Position numbers and translations under genes: made by a program. Positions 51,222 through 60,453 of a stretch of DNA of 64,000 bases are shown one piece after another (within the stretch, counting starts at the first letter, position 1; every line of letters begins with the position of its first letter). The notes beneath the pieces are model-generated. The model made no database searches. It saw only the letters and a list, made by a program, of their open reading frames with translations, and was not told where the DNA came from. Source of the DNA: Singulisphaera sp. GP187 (GTDB lineage: Bacteria > Planctomycetota > Planctomycetia > Isosphaerales > Isosphaeraceae); the NCBI RefSeq assembly GCF_900129635.1, contig NZ_FSRB01000002.1, forward strand, positions 2,260,727 through 2,324,726, in the 5' to 3' direction.

Positions 51222-52640
51222 GTGAGTTATTACTTCAGCGGATTCGGGCAGTGGGTGGCGTTGACCATTGGGGTCGCGATCACGGCGGTCGGCGCCTTTT
51301 TCTTGGCCCGTTGGTCCTGGCGTTGGTTTACCGTGCTCTGCATCGCGGTGGCGGCGGTCGTCTTCCTGTTCCTCCTGCCGATCCGCAATCCCGCACACGC
51401 ATTCCTTGATGAGTCAACCCCCCCGCTCCTACTCAACTATTTCTGGCCCTGGATCTTCGTCTTGCTTGTCGGGTTTACCCTCTCGTTGATTTCGTTCGGC
51501 CGGCTCCTCTACCAGGGTCGAACGGCCGCCGTTCCCGACGGTCCGGTCGAGGGGGGAACCGACCAGTCGTCCGCGATCGACTCCGCGTGGCGGGAGATCC
51601 AGCTCCGGCTGAGCAATGCCCGCATCGAGCCGGGAGCGCAGCACGTCTATCTGGTCTTGGTCCCCGACGAAGGATGGGCCTCGGCGTTGGTCCATTCCGC
51701 CGGACTTCAACTCTTCGCCGAAGGCCCCGACGGCGAAGCGCCCGTGCATGCGTACGCGACGGCCGACGGCATCTTCCTGAGCGTGGCGGGGGCCTCGGCC
51801 TTCGGCGTCCAGAACGAGGAGGGGAGCCGAAGCCTCGAGAACGTCTGCCGACGGCTGCTGGCCGAACGTCCCAATTGCCCGGTCGTGCGCGGCGTGGTCG
51901 TCCTGTTCCCGATCACCTGGGCGGGCCAACCTGAATCGGTGAAATGGTCGTCGTCGGTGCGCGAAGACCTGCGGACGATCGAACGCGTGCTCAAGGTCCG
52001 CTGCCCGGTGTTCGCGGTCTTTTCCGAGATGGAAACGACCCCGGGGTTCCCCGAGTTCGTGGGGCGGATGTCGACCGCACTCCGGCAAAGCCGTTGCGGT
52101 TTCGCCGTTCCCGCGTCGCACCCGTTCAGCGGCGACCTGGTTCAAAACGGCCTGATCTGGATGTCAGGCTGGTATCACGGCTGGATTTTGAGCCTGATGG
52201 CCGATGACCTGTTCAACGTGCCCGGGAATAACCAACTCTTCAGCCTCGACATCGAATTCCGCCGCTATCGCAAGCGACTCCGATCCGTGCTGGAAGCGGC
52301 CTTCTCGACCCATCGGGAAACCGAGCCGATGCTGTTCCGCGGCTGTTACTTCACGGCGACCGGGGCGAATCCGCGCGAGCAGGCCTTCACGGCTGGACTC
52401 TTGCGTGGTCCGCGCGGTCGGATCCTCGCCGAGCATCCGGTGACCCAGTGGACCCAACAGGCCAAGGAGGATGACCGCTTCTACCGCAAGCTCGCCCTGG
52501 CAGTGGGGCTCGTGGGCGGTGGCCTTTCCCTGTTGACCTGGTTGGTCATCATCATGATGACGGGCAATGCAATCTGGTGGGCGGGGCCAGTCATCATGCT
52601 GATCGTCTGGCTGATCGTGGTTTTCCGCGTCGTCCGCTAG
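51222..52640 (+). CDS. tssM: short TssM-like (IcmF) protein lacking the periplasmic domain
   Basis: 472 residues from a GTG at 51222 (GAGAGG 5 bases upstream). Normal TssM is about 1100-1200 residues. Three N-terminal membrane segments (about 11-30, 36-53, 72-95), then a cytoplasmic domain related to the IcmF N-terminal GTPase-like region: HVYLVLVPDEGWASALVHSAG sits where the P-loop should be, without the GKT/S residues, and VRCPVFAVFSEMETTPGFPEF matches the conserved RCPVY..FTK.D...GF stretch. It ends with two membrane segments (LALAVGLVGGGLSLLTWLVI and WAGPVIMLIVWLIVVF) and has no periplasmic part. In operon with tssK and tssL, which supports the identity. Confidence 0.8.
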   Translation: MSYYFSGFGQWVALTIGVAITAVGAFFLARWSWRWFTVLCIAVAAVVFLFLLPIRNPAHAFLDESTPPLLLNYFWPWIFVLLVGFTLSLISFGRLLYQGRTAAVPDGPVEGGTDQSSAIDSAWREIQLRLSNARIEPGAQHVYLVLVPDEGWASALVHSAGLQLFAEGPDGEAPVHAYATADGIFLSVAGASAFGVQNEEGSRSLENVCRRLLAERPNCPVVRGVVVLFPITWAGQPESVKWSSSVREDLRTIERVLKVRCPVFAVFSEMETTPGFPEFVGRMSTALRQSRCGFAVPASHPFSGDLVQNGLIWMSGWYHGWILSLMADDLFNVPGNNQLFSLDIEFRRYRKRLRSVLEAAFSTHRETEPMLFRGCYFTATGANPREQAFTAGLLRGPRGRILAEHPVTQWTQQAKEDDRFYRKLALAVGLVGGGLSLLTWLVIIMMTGNAIWWAGPVIMLIVWLIVVFRVVR

Positions 52641-52761
52641 GACGCCGCCGTCAACTCACTGATGTAAGAATCCCATCCTAGGCGCGGTTCACCTTCGAGT
52701 GGCTCAAATCCGGTTCACCCGATCGAAAACCACTTTGAAGCGATCGTTCCGCGTTTCTTCG

Positions 52762-54291
52762 CTAACTTTGGTGGTCGACGACCCGGAACAGGACCAGGCC
52801 GGTCAAGAGCACGTCACCCGACGTGACCTTGGTCGAGCCCAGCACATGCACGAAGGTGCCGTTGCGGCTCTTCAGATCCTCGAGGATGAACTTGCCATCC
52901 TTGCGATAGATCCGCGCATGCATTCCGCTCACGGAGTTGTCGCTGGTCAGCGCAATGTGCGTGTTCGGTCCTTCGCGGCCGAGGATCGTCGCATCCTGTC
53001 TTGTGATCGGGAATCGAAGCCCCGGTTGACCGTTAGGCCGAATCAGGTCCAGAAAGGCCAGCGGTTCGAGATCACGGCTGCAGTATTCCTCGCCGTCTTC
53101 CCCGACCAAGGGCGCGGCCGGCTCGAACGCGGCCGGTTCATGAAACTCGATCGTCTGGTTGCCAACCCGAAACCGCATCCCATCGTTCAGCTCGGTCGGC
53201 TGAATCACCCGCAGGTAGACGCCGTTGATCGAGCCGAGATCCTCAACGACGAGGGTCGTGCGTTCGTAACGTAACTTCATGTGCCGCACGGCCATGCTGC
53301 TGAGGCCAGGAAACTCGGCGCTCGTCTTGGCACGACCGACGTTGAGGCCGTTGGCGTGGATTGGCCCCCAATCGCGCCACTGTCCTTGGTTGTCGAGGAT
53401 CTGGAGCGTGAACGTGTACTTGGGGATCTTCAGTTTATCGAGGTCGACCCCGCCCAGGAACTGAGTCTTGGCGTATTCGTCCGACCCGCCCGCAAACGGG
53501 TCGAGCAGAGAGGGGGGAGCATCGTGGTGTGGCGGCGCACCGGCCCCCGGTTGGCCGGGATGGTGCATGCCGAATCCAGGAACCGGCTGCTGGGGCTGAT
53601 CGGGCCAGCCGGGTGGTGGTGCCTGATGATGGCCCGGTCCCGGGGCCGGTTGCATGACCGGGGGTGTCTGATGAGCCGCGCCCGGCGGATACATTCCCGG
53701 ATGCGCGGCCGGGGGCATGCCGGGCTGTGGCTGGGCGCCACCGGGAGGCAGATAGCCGTAAGGGAGAGCACCCGCCCCGGGGTGAGCCTGTGGCTGCGGC
53801 TGAGACTGGGGAGGCGCCGGGGGCGCTCCGCCGAGCATCTTGATCATCCAGCCGCGCAACCCGCCTCGACTCTCTTGGGGAGCGGGTGTCGGAGCCGCCT
53901 CCGCCGGAGGAGGATAGGCCGACGCATACGCCATTTCTCCGGTGGAGGTCGATGGCGTGTACGCGAGCTGGGGACCTGGTTTCGCAGGTTGCGGCGTCGG
54001 GGCATTGGGGCTCTGGGCCGACACCGGCGGGGCGACCGGACGCGGCTTGACTTTCTTGATCGGCCTGGGCGGCGGTGCCGCCGCAGGTGTAGCGGTCTCC
54101 CTCTCGTCGGGATAGTCCGACCGCTCCACCGGACTGGCTTTGCGTGCCGTGGCCGGCGCTTTCGCGGGCGTGATCTGCCTGGGACGCGCCGGCGGGATCG
54201 TCCGACAAGGATCGAGATCGGCTCCGCAACTTGGACAGCGCGTGAGATCGTCGCCGACAGTCGCATCGCATCGGGGACAGATTTGCGCCAT
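52762..54291 (-). CDS. zinc-ribbon, double-FHA-domain protein of the T6SS locus
   Basis: 509 residues. N-terminal zinc ribbon (CPRCDATVGDDLTRCPSCGA), a very long Pro/Ala/Gln/Gly-rich linker (about 30-275), then two FHA domains. The first (about 300-390) contains GLNVGRAKTSAEFPGLSSMA and VEDLGSINGVYL; the second (about 420-505) contains ATILGREGPNTHIAL, SGMHARI and LEDLKSRNGTFVHV. FHA domains bind phosphothreonine peptides. In Proteobacterial T6SSs an FHA protein (Fha/TagH) switches the machine on after phosphorylation by a Thr kinase (PpkA); no kinase is in this window. The zinc ribbon plus tandem FHA arrangement differs from classical Fha1. It converges with tssM and diverges from impE. Confidence 0.9.
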   Translation of the reverse strand: MAQICPRCDATVGDDLTRCPSCGADLDPCRTIPPARPRQITPAKAPATARKASPVERSDYPDERETATPAAAPPPRPIKKVKPRPVAPPVSAQSPNAPTPQPAKPGPQLAYTPSTSTGEMAYASAYPPPAEAAPTPAPQESRGGLRGWMIKMLGGAPPAPPQSQPQPQAHPGAGALPYGYLPPGGAQPQPGMPPAAHPGMYPPGAAHQTPPVMQPAPGPGHHQAPPPGWPDQPQQPVPGFGMHHPGQPGAGAPPHHDAPPSLLDPFAGGSDEYAKTQFLGGVDLDKLKIPKYTFTLQILDNQGQWRDWGPIHANGLNVGRAKTSAEFPGLSSMAVRHMKLRYERTTLVVEDLGSINGVYLRVIQPTELNDGMRFRVGNQTIEFHEPAAFEPAAPLVGEDGEEYCSRDLEPLAFLDLIRPNGQPGLRFPITRQDATILGREGPNTHIALTSDNSVSGMHARIYRKDGKFILEDLKSRNGTFVHVLGSTKVTSGDVLLTGLVLFRVVDHQS

Positions 54292-54772
54292 CCGACTTCT
54301 CCGGCTCGCTAAAGAACCCGCGACATCGAATTCGAGTCAATCCGGACTTGCTTCGGGCCACCAGCAAAAATCGCGACGGTCCCGATGCAAGTATCGGCAC
54401 TAACCCAGTGGATTCGTACACTATAGGCGTTGCGGCCCCCCTCGTCAAAGTGCGTTCGAACGAATGAGGCCTGATTTATTACGCGCGATTTTCAAGCGGG
54501 TGACGCAGGTGACAGCCTGCGCGCTCTGAGCTTCGACATTGCAGAATGTCAGTGGTCCGATCGTGGACGATCGAAATCGCCAAATCTCACCGGTACGGTG
54601 TCCCTTTCTGGCAAACGGCCAGTATGATGTTGGCTCCTCTCCCCAGCGACCTCCCACGCGAAACGTTGCCGGTTGTTGAGACGGCAAGTTACGGTCGACG
54701 CAACCAACGCCGCGGCGCCGACAATCTCGAAAGTTCAGGGCTTGCTCGTCCGACGTTCGGAAAAGGTTTACC
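54292..54772. promoter_or_regulatory. divergent control region, FHA gene / tagJ-tssA
   Basis: 481 bases. It contains a small perfect hairpin (GCAGG..CCTGC near 54505-54520) and no coding frame of note. It should hold the promoter of the main structural operon; GGAAAAGGT lies 7 bases before the ATG at 54773. Confidence 0.5.
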
Positions 54773-55621
54773 ATGAATGCGAAAGAGTTTCTGGACCGCG
54801 GTCAGCTCACGGACTCGATCCGTGCATTGAACGAGGAAATCAAGGCCAATCCGACCGACCTCGAGCTGCGCACCATTCTCTTTCAGTTGCATTGCTACGC
54901 CGGCGACCTCGTCCGCGCGGAGAAGCAACTCGACGTGGTTCGCACCAAGAGTACCGAGATCGCGTACGTCAACGGACTGCGGGTCTATCAGGGCCTTTTA
55001 AACGCGGAGCGGGCGCGAACGCAGCTCTTCGAGAAGGGCGAACGCCCGCGTTTTCTCGTGAGGCCGCCGGAGAGCGTGACCCTTCACCTCGACGCCCTCG
55101 ATTCGACCCGAGAAGGACGCTTCGAAGAGGCTCGAGCCCTGCTCGAGCGGGCGGCCGCGAGCCACGAGGCCGTCCGAGGCACCGCGGACGGGGTGGAATT
55201 CGACGACTTTCGGGATGCGGACGACATTTTGGCCCCGGTACTCGAGGTCTTCTCAACGACCGGTTACTACTGGGTCCCCTGGGCTCACGTCCAATTCCTC
55301 GAAGTCCCCAAGCCGAAGACGTTGCTCGACCTGCTCTGGGCGCCGGCGAAGCTGGCAACCTATGACGGTCAACTCGGTGAGGTCTACCTCCCGAGCCTCT
55401 ATCCGGGGACGTCGGCGAGCCCCGATGGTCCGCTCCGACTCGGACGCCAGACCGACTGGGTGGACGTCGGCTCCGGAATCATTCGAGGAGTGGGCCGCAA
55501 GTCGTTCCTGGTGGGCGAAGAGGTACGGACGCTGCAAGAACTCGGCCAAGCGCAGTTTCCCATGGCAGAAGGCACGACGGGCGAGCTGGACCCGGAATCG
55601 CCGGCGGGAGATCGATCCTGA
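54773..55621 (+). CDS. tagJ: type VI secretion accessory protein TagJ/ImpE
   Basis: 282 residues of the ImpE family (usual length about 270). The N-terminus is TPR-like (AKEFLDRGQLTDSIRALNEE, RTILFQLHCYAGDLVRAEKQ). The conserved centre DGVEFDDFRDADDILAPVLE and the following YYWVPWAHVQFLEV and DLLWAPAKL segments are diagnostic. In other systems TagJ binds the N-terminus of TssB and modulates ClpV-driven sheath recycling. Its presence agrees with a ClpV-containing system. Two bases separate it from tssA. Confidence 0.93.
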   Translation: MNAKEFLDRGQLTDSIRALNEEIKANPTDLELRTILFQLHCYAGDLVRAEKQLDVVRTKSTEIAYVNGLRVYQGLLNAERARTQLFEKGERPRFLVRPPESVTLHLDALDSTREGRFEEARALLERAAASHEAVRGTADGVEFDDFRDADDILAPVLEVFSTTGYYWVPWAHVQFLEVPKPKTLLDLLWAPAKLATYDGQLGEVYLPSLYPGTSASPDGPLRLGRQTDWVDVGSGIIRGVGRKSFLVGEEVRTLQELGQAQFPMAEGTTGELDPESPAGDRS

Positions 55622-55623
55622 CC

Positions 55624-57513
55624 ATGGCCACGACATCGGTTCTGAACGTCGAGGAGTGTCTTTCACCGATCCCAGGGGATAACCCGTCGGGACGCAACCT
55701 CGCCTACGAGGCCGTTTACGACGAACTGCGCGAAGCGCGACGGTCCGAGGACGACACCCTGCAAGGGGACTGGCAGCGCAAGGCCAAGGTCGCGGACTGG
55801 GAGCGCGTCATCGAGCTGGGCATGGAGATCCTCCAGGGCCAGTCGAAGGATCTGCAAGTCGCCGCCTGGATCACCGAGGCGCTCGGCCGTCGGCACGCGT
55901 TCGGCGGTCTCCGCGACGGCTTCTTGCTGATGCTTGGGATCCAGGAGCAGTTCTGGGAAACCTATTACCCCGAGATCGACGATGGCGATCTCGAGTCACG
56001 CTCCGGCCCGTTCATCTTCCTTGAGAGTGTGGTCGCTCCCTTGATCCGCAGCCTCCCCTTGTGCCGCGGATTCGGCGACGAGCGGTACTCCTACTACCGC
56101 TGGCAGGAGTCGCGAGCGACTGACAACGCCGGGCTGAAAAGCCAGGATGCGATGGATGCGTTGATCGCGGAAGGAAAGATCACCGGCCAGCAGTTCGACG
56201 ATGCGGTGGCCCAAACGCCCAAGTCGTTCTACGAGACCTTGGTCGAGGACCTTCGTGGGAGCATTGATGCGCTCAAGGCTCTCGATGACAGCATGGATCA
56301 ACGGTTAGGGCGGGACTCGCCGGGGGTGGTCTCGGTCCGTAAAGCGCTCACCGATTGCCGCAACGTCCTCGAGCCGATTCTGAACCTGAAACGATCGCTC
56401 GAACCCGAGCCCGAGGATGAGACGGCGGAGCCCGAAACCGCGGACGAATTCGGTTCCGCTGAGCCGGATGGCTCGTACGATGACGAGCCGCAAGTCGCCG
56501 CGCCCCGGCGCCGAGTGCGGCCCGCCCGGTCCACCGGTGGCCCGATCACGAGCGTGGCCGATGCCCACCAACGGATCCTCGAAGCGAGCGCCTACCTGAG
56601 AGAGAACGATCCGAGCAGTCCGGCCCCGTTCCTCGTCGTCCGGGCCCTGCGGATGGGGGAATTGTACGGCCAAGGCCAACAACCCGCGGACGTCTCCGTC
56701 TGTGAAGCACCCTCGAGCGAGGTTCGGATGAGCCTCAGAAAGCTCGCCCAGGAGGGGGAGTGGACCCAACTCTTGGAAGAGGCCGAACAGGCGCTCGGCC
56801 GGCCCGAAGGAACGGCCTGGCTCGATGCACACCGCTATGCACTCGCCGCGATGGCATCGGGCGATATCGACCGCTCGTCGGCCGCGCTGGCGTGTCGCAG
56901 CTTGCTGCGAACCTACCTGACCGACTTCCCGGAGCTGAGCAACTCGGAGCTGGGCGACGGAACCCCGACGGCGAATGCCGAGACCCGAAACTGGCTCCTG
57001 GAAGAGATCGTCCCACCTGCTCCTGAACCGGTCGCCTCGGAACCTGACGAACCGGTCACTTATGAACCGCCTCCGATGGAACCGTATGTTCCCGACGCCA
57101 GCGAGCGAGCGGCCGATGAGCCGGCGGACGTCTGGACCGAGGCCCTTGAGCTGGTCCAGGGGAAGCGGATCAACGAAGCGATCGACTTGATTCGGCGCGC
57201 CTTGGCCATGGCCTCGAGCGGTCGCGAACGGTTCCAACGCAAACTGCAACTCGCCGAACTCTGTCTGATGGCGAATCGCCATCAAGTCGCGCTGCCGCTT
57301 TCCGAAGATTTGGCGCGGCTGGTGGATGAATTCCGTTTAGAGGAATGGGAATCCGAACAGCTTTGCGCTCGGGTTTGGGCGGCATTCTACCGCTGCCTCC
57401 GCGCCGTCGGTGCCGGGAGCTCGGCCGCGGAGAAACTGCAACCCGTTTTTGCTCGCCTCTGCCGCCTCGACATCAACCAGGCACTGGCGTTGGAGGGAGA
57501 CCACCCTCACTAA
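55624..57513 (+). CDS. tssA: type VI secretion protein TssA (ImpA N-terminal domain)
   Basis: 629 residues. N-terminal ImpA_N domain (about 10-130): LSPIPGDNPSGRNLAYE, ADWERVIELGMEILQ, LQVAAWITEALGRRHAFGGL, and WETYYPEIDDGD. The middle has an acidic low-complexity linker (about 255-300), then a helical region (ADAHQRILEASAYLRENDPSSP). A second acidic/Pro linker precedes a C-terminal VasJ-like helical domain. TssA primes and caps tube and sheath assembly. It is longer than the shortest TssA types and carries two disordered linkers. Second gene after tagJ. Confidence 0.92.
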   Translation: MATTSVLNVEECLSPIPGDNPSGRNLAYEAVYDELREARRSEDDTLQGDWQRKAKVADWERVIELGMEILQGQSKDLQVAAWITEALGRRHAFGGLRDGFLLMLGIQEQFWETYYPEIDDGDLESRSGPFIFLESVVAPLIRSLPLCRGFGDERYSYYRWQESRATDNAGLKSQDAMDALIAEGKITGQQFDDAVAQTPKSFYETLVEDLRGSIDALKALDDSMDQRLGRDSPGVVSVRKALTDCRNVLEPILNLKRSLEPEPEDETAEPETADEFGSAEPDGSYDDEPQVAAPRRRVRPARSTGGPITSVADAHQRILEASAYLRENDPSSPAPFLVVRALRMGELYGQGQQPADVSVCEAPSSEVRMSLRKLAQEGEWTQLLEEAEQALGRPEGTAWLDAHRYALAAMASGDIDRSSAALACRSLLRTYLTDFPELSNSELGDGTPTANAETRNWLLEEIVPPAPEPVASEPDEPVTYEPPPMEPYVPDASERAADEPADVWTEALELVQGKRINEAIDLIRRALAMASSGRERFQRKLQLAELCLMANRHQVALPLSEDLARLVDEFRLEEWESEQLCARVWAAFYRCLRAVGAGSSAAEKLQPVFARLCRLDINQALALEGDHPH

Positions 57514-57539
57514 TCCATGCATGGGGTTATACCCCCCAA

Positions 57540-57565
57540 GGTCCGCGGCTCGGAGGCCGCGGACC
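57540..57565 (+). promoter_or_regulatory. 9-bp GC-rich hairpin between tssA and tssB
   Basis: GGTCCGCGG (57540-57548) and CCGCGGACC (57557-57565) pair perfectly around an 8-base loop in the 220-base tssA-tssB spacer. There is no T-tract, so an RNA-processing or stability role is more likely than full termination. Confidence 0.6.
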
Positions 57566-57733
57566 GAACGCTCTCGAGCCAAGGAAGCGACTTGCCTTTC
57601 CTCGCGTGCACGCCGAGGAATTCGATTGACACAAACGCTTCAAGGCCACATCCTTGAGCCCTGATACCGCAGTGATGTTACCTTACCTACCCCTCTCGGA
57701 TTCGAACGTGTTCCGTTCGGGAGAAAAAAACAG

Positions 57734-58258
57734 ATGCCGTCATTCGAGAGCACCCAACACAAGCTGGATCGCGTGCGTCGTCCCCGCGTCCATTTGACTT
57801 ACGACGTCGAAATCGGTGGCGCCATCCAGGTCAAGGAACTGCCTTTCGTCATGGGCGTTCTGGCCGACCTTTCGGGCAAGCCGATCGAGTCCTTGCCCAA
57901 GATGAAGGACCGCAAATTCGTTGAAATCGACCGCGACAATTTCAACAAGGTCCTGAACGCAATCAAGCCTCGGCTGGCGTTCCAGGTGGACAACACCCTG
58001 CAGAACGACAACACCAAGATCAACGTTGAGCTTAAATTTGGGCATATGAACGACTTCGAGCCTGAACAGGTCGTTCGCCAGATCGAGCCGCTCCGCAAAC
58101 TTCTCGAAGCACGTGACCGGCTCTCCGACCTCGTGACCAAGATGGACGGTAACGACACGCTCGAGCAGCTGCTCCAGGACGTGGTCAACAATACCGATTC
58201 GTTGAAGAAGTTGAGCAGCGAGACGGGACGCGTCGAGTCCAAGTCGGAGGAGTCTTAA
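57734..58258 (+). CDS. tssB: type VI secretion sheath small subunit TssB/VipA
   Basis: 174 residues. Contains VHLTYDVEIGGAIQVKELPF, the start of VipA family members, then MGVLADLSGKP, KDRKFVEIDRDNFNKVLNAI and a C-terminal helical segment (LRKLLEARDRLSDLVTKMDG) that includes the ClpV-contacting helix region. It assembles with TssC into the contractile sheath. Length as expected. Its own ribosome binding site lies upstream; only one base separates its stop from tssC. Confidence 0.96.
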   Translation: MPSFESTQHKLDRVRRPRVHLTYDVEIGGAIQVKELPFVMGVLADLSGKPIESLPKMKDRKFVEIDRDNFNKVLNAIKPRLAFQVDNTLQNDNTKINVELKFGHMNDFEPEQVVRQIEPLRKLLEARDRLSDLVTKMDGNDTLEQLLQDVVNNTDSLKKLSSETGRVESKSEES

Positions 58259-58259
58259 G

Positions 58260-59753
58260 ATGAGCGAAGCCGCCGAACAAAGTCAGCCGACGTCGGCTAC
58301 CACATCGCACGAGGAGGTCAGCCTCCTCGACCAGATTATCTCGCAAGGCCGGATGGCTCGTGACGAGGAGCAGAGGGCGCTTGCGAAGGATTTGATCGGT
58401 GAGTTCGTCGATCAGGTCATGACCGGGACCATGAGGGTGTCGAAAGACACGCAGGCGATGATCAACGCGCGGATCGCGCAGATCGACATCCTGCTCTCCA
58501 AGCAGCTCAACGCGGTCCTGCACCACGAGGACTTTCAGAAGCTGGAGGCGTCCTGGCGCGGACTGCACTACGTCGTCCATCAGTCCGAGACGGGACCGAC
58601 GCTCAAGATCAAGGTCATGAACGTCTCGAAGAAAGACCTCCTCAAGGACATGGAGCGCGCTCCCGAGTTCGACCAGAGCGCCTTGTTCAAGAAGGTCTAC
58701 GAGGAAGAATTCGGCACGTTCGGCGGTTCCCCGTTCGGCGCGTTGGTCGGCGACTACGAGTTCAGTCGTAGTACCCAGGACATCGCGCTGATGGAGAAGA
58801 TCTCGAACGTGGCCGCCGCAGCGCACGCCCCGTTCATGACCGCCGCCAGCCCCCAGTTGTTCAACTGGGACGATTTCACCGAGATGTCCGGTCCGCGTGA
58901 TCTGAGCAAGACCTTCGAGACCAACGATTACGTCAAGTGGCGCTCGTTCCGTGACTCGGAGGATTCTCGCTACGTCGGCCTCTGCCTCCCGCATATCTTG
59001 ATGCGGACGCCTTATGGGCGTGACAACACTCCGGTCGAAGCGTTCAACTTCGAGGAGGACGTCGACGGTGCCGATCACAAGAAGTATCTCTGGGGCAATG
59101 CGGCCTACGCCTTCGCGACCCGCTTGACCGAGTCGTTCGCCCGCCACCACTGGTGCGCGGCGATCCGAGGGGTGGAAGGGGGCGGCCTGGTCAGTGGCTT
59201 GCCGGTCCACACCTTCAGCACGGACGAAGGGGACGTGGCCCTGAAGTGCCCCACCGAGATCGCAATCACCGACCGTCGCGAGAAAGAGCTCGCGGATCTC
59301 GGCTTCATCCCACTGGTGCACTGCAAGAATACCGACTACGCCGCGTTCTTCAGCGCCCAGTCGGCCCAGAAGTCCAAGCTCTACAACACCGACGCCGCCA
59401 ATGCCAATGCCCGGCTCTCGAGCCAGTTCCAGTACATCATGGCGGTGTCGCGGATTGCCCACTACCTGAAGTCGATGATGCGCGACAAGCTGGGCAGCTT
59501 CATGAGCCGCAGCCAGTGCGAAACGTTCCTCAACACCTGGATCGCCCAGTACGTCACGACCGACGACTCCGCGAGCCAGGAGACGAAGTCGCAATATCCG
59601 CTGCGTGAAGCCCGGATTGATGTCATGGAGGTACCCGGCAAGCCGGGCGCCTACAAGGCGATCGCGTTCCTCCGCCCGCACTTCCAGCTCGACGAGCTGA
59701 CGGTTTCGCTCCGCATGGTGGCCGAACTGCCGCCTCCGGCGTCGGGCGGTTGA
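58260..59753 (+). CDS. tssC: type VI secretion sheath large subunit TssC/VipB
   Basis: 497 residues, the normal TssC length. LKIKVMNVSKKDLLKDMERA, SALFKKVYEEEFGTFGGSPF-type segment and FGALVGDYEF, then the conserved centre GPRDLSKTFETNDYVKWRSF and LPHILMRTPYG. The C-terminal end YPLREARIDVMEVPGKPGAY is followed by FLRPHFQLDELTVSLRMV. GAGGAG inside the tail of tssB serves as ribosome binding site, so the two sheath subunits are translationally linked. The sheath contracts to propel the Hcp tube. Confidence 0.97.
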   Translation: MSEAAEQSQPTSATTSHEEVSLLDQIISQGRMARDEEQRALAKDLIGEFVDQVMTGTMRVSKDTQAMINARIAQIDILLSKQLNAVLHHEDFQKLEASWRGLHYVVHQSETGPTLKIKVMNVSKKDLLKDMERAPEFDQSALFKKVYEEEFGTFGGSPFGALVGDYEFSRSTQDIALMEKISNVAAAAHAPFMTAASPQLFNWDDFTEMSGPRDLSKTFETNDYVKWRSFRDSEDSRYVGLCLPHILMRTPYGRDNTPVEAFNFEEDVDGADHKKYLWGNAAYAFATRLTESFARHHWCAAIRGVEGGGLVSGLPVHTFSTDEGDVALKCPTEIAITDRREKELADLGFIPLVHCKNTDYAAFFSAQSAQKSKLYNTDAANANARLSSQFQYIMAVSRIAHYLKSMMRDKLGSFMSRSQCETFLNTWIAQYVTTDDSASQETKSQYPLREARIDVMEVPGKPGAYKAIAFLRPHFQLDELTVSLRMVAELPPPASGG

Positions 59754-59773
59754 TCGCAGGGTGGGCTTCCGTC

Positions 59774-59822
59774 TGGTGACGTCGAGGACCGTTCGAGAAA
59801 TCTCGTGGGACCGACGTCACCA
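59774..59822 (+). promoter_or_regulatory. 11-bp inverted repeat between tssC and hcp
   Basis: TGGTGACGTCG (59774-59784) and CGACGTCACCA (59812-59822) are perfect reverse complements with a 27-base loop, in a 153-base spacer. The outer flanks (GTGGGCTT ... AAGCCC) may extend the fold. Likely an attenuator, RNA-processing site or mRNA 3' stabiliser; a relation to the dispersed repeats is possible because of the GGGTGGGC start. Confidence 0.6.
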
Positions 59823-59906
59823 AGATGCCAGGATGTCGTAATGAAAGTAAGCCCGGTGGGGATGGCCGACCGGACCAAAAGCGGAAACCTGTGAGGAGTT
59901 GCTGCA

Positions 59907-60389
59907 ATGGCTGTTGACATGTTTCTGAAGATTACTGATGTCAAAGGTGAATCAAAAGACAAGTCGCACTCCGGCGAGATCGAGATCGAGTCCTTCAGTT
60001 GGGGAGCGACCCAACTCGGTGCCTCCTCACACGGGACCGGGGCTGGTGCCGGCAAGGTCTCGATGAACGACTTCCACTTCGTGATGCGGAACAACTCGGC
60101 GTCGCCGACCCTCTTCCTCTTCTGTGCCAACGGCAAGCACCTCAAGGAAGCGAAGCTGACCTGCCGCAAGGCCGGCGGTACCCAGCAGAACTTCATGGTG
60201 GTCACGCTCTCCGACGTTCTCGTCTCGAGCTACCAGACCGGCGGGTCGCAAGGGGGCGAAGTCCCCATGGACCAGATCAGCCTGAACTACTCGAAGGTCG
60301 AGATCGACTACCTGGCCCAGGACGAGAAGGGCATCACGAAGTCGGCCGGCAAGAAGCACTGGGACATGAAGACCAACACGGGCGGCTGA
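59907..60389 (+). CDS. hcp: type VI secretion tube protein Hcp
   Basis: 160 residues, normal for Hcp1-type proteins. N-terminus AVDMFLKITDVKGESKDKSH, then EIEIESFSWGATQ, the signature of Hcp. Later HFVMRNNSASPTLFLFCANG, and MDQISLNYSKVEIDYL near the end. It forms hexameric rings stacked into the inner tube and also acts as effector chaperone. GAGGAG 7 bases upstream of the ATG is a strong ribosome binding site, and a strong terminator follows, which suits its need in large amounts. Confidence 0.97.
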   Translation: MAVDMFLKITDVKGESKDKSHSGEIEIESFSWGATQLGASSHGTGAGAGKVSMNDFHFVMRNNSASPTLFLFCANGKHLKEAKLTCRKAGGTQQNFMVVTLSDVLVSSYQTGGSQGGEVPMDQISLNYSKVEIDYLAQDEKGITKSAGKKHWDMKTNTGG

Positions 60390-60453
60390 GTGCCGCCAAG
60401 CCTGAGTGGGGCTGGATCCCATCAGGCCGGCGGTTGCGGCACCATCACGAGCC

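Noticed and set aside
58185..59681. 498-codon minus-strand frame opposite tssC
   Set aside because: Antisense shadow; tssC is certain.
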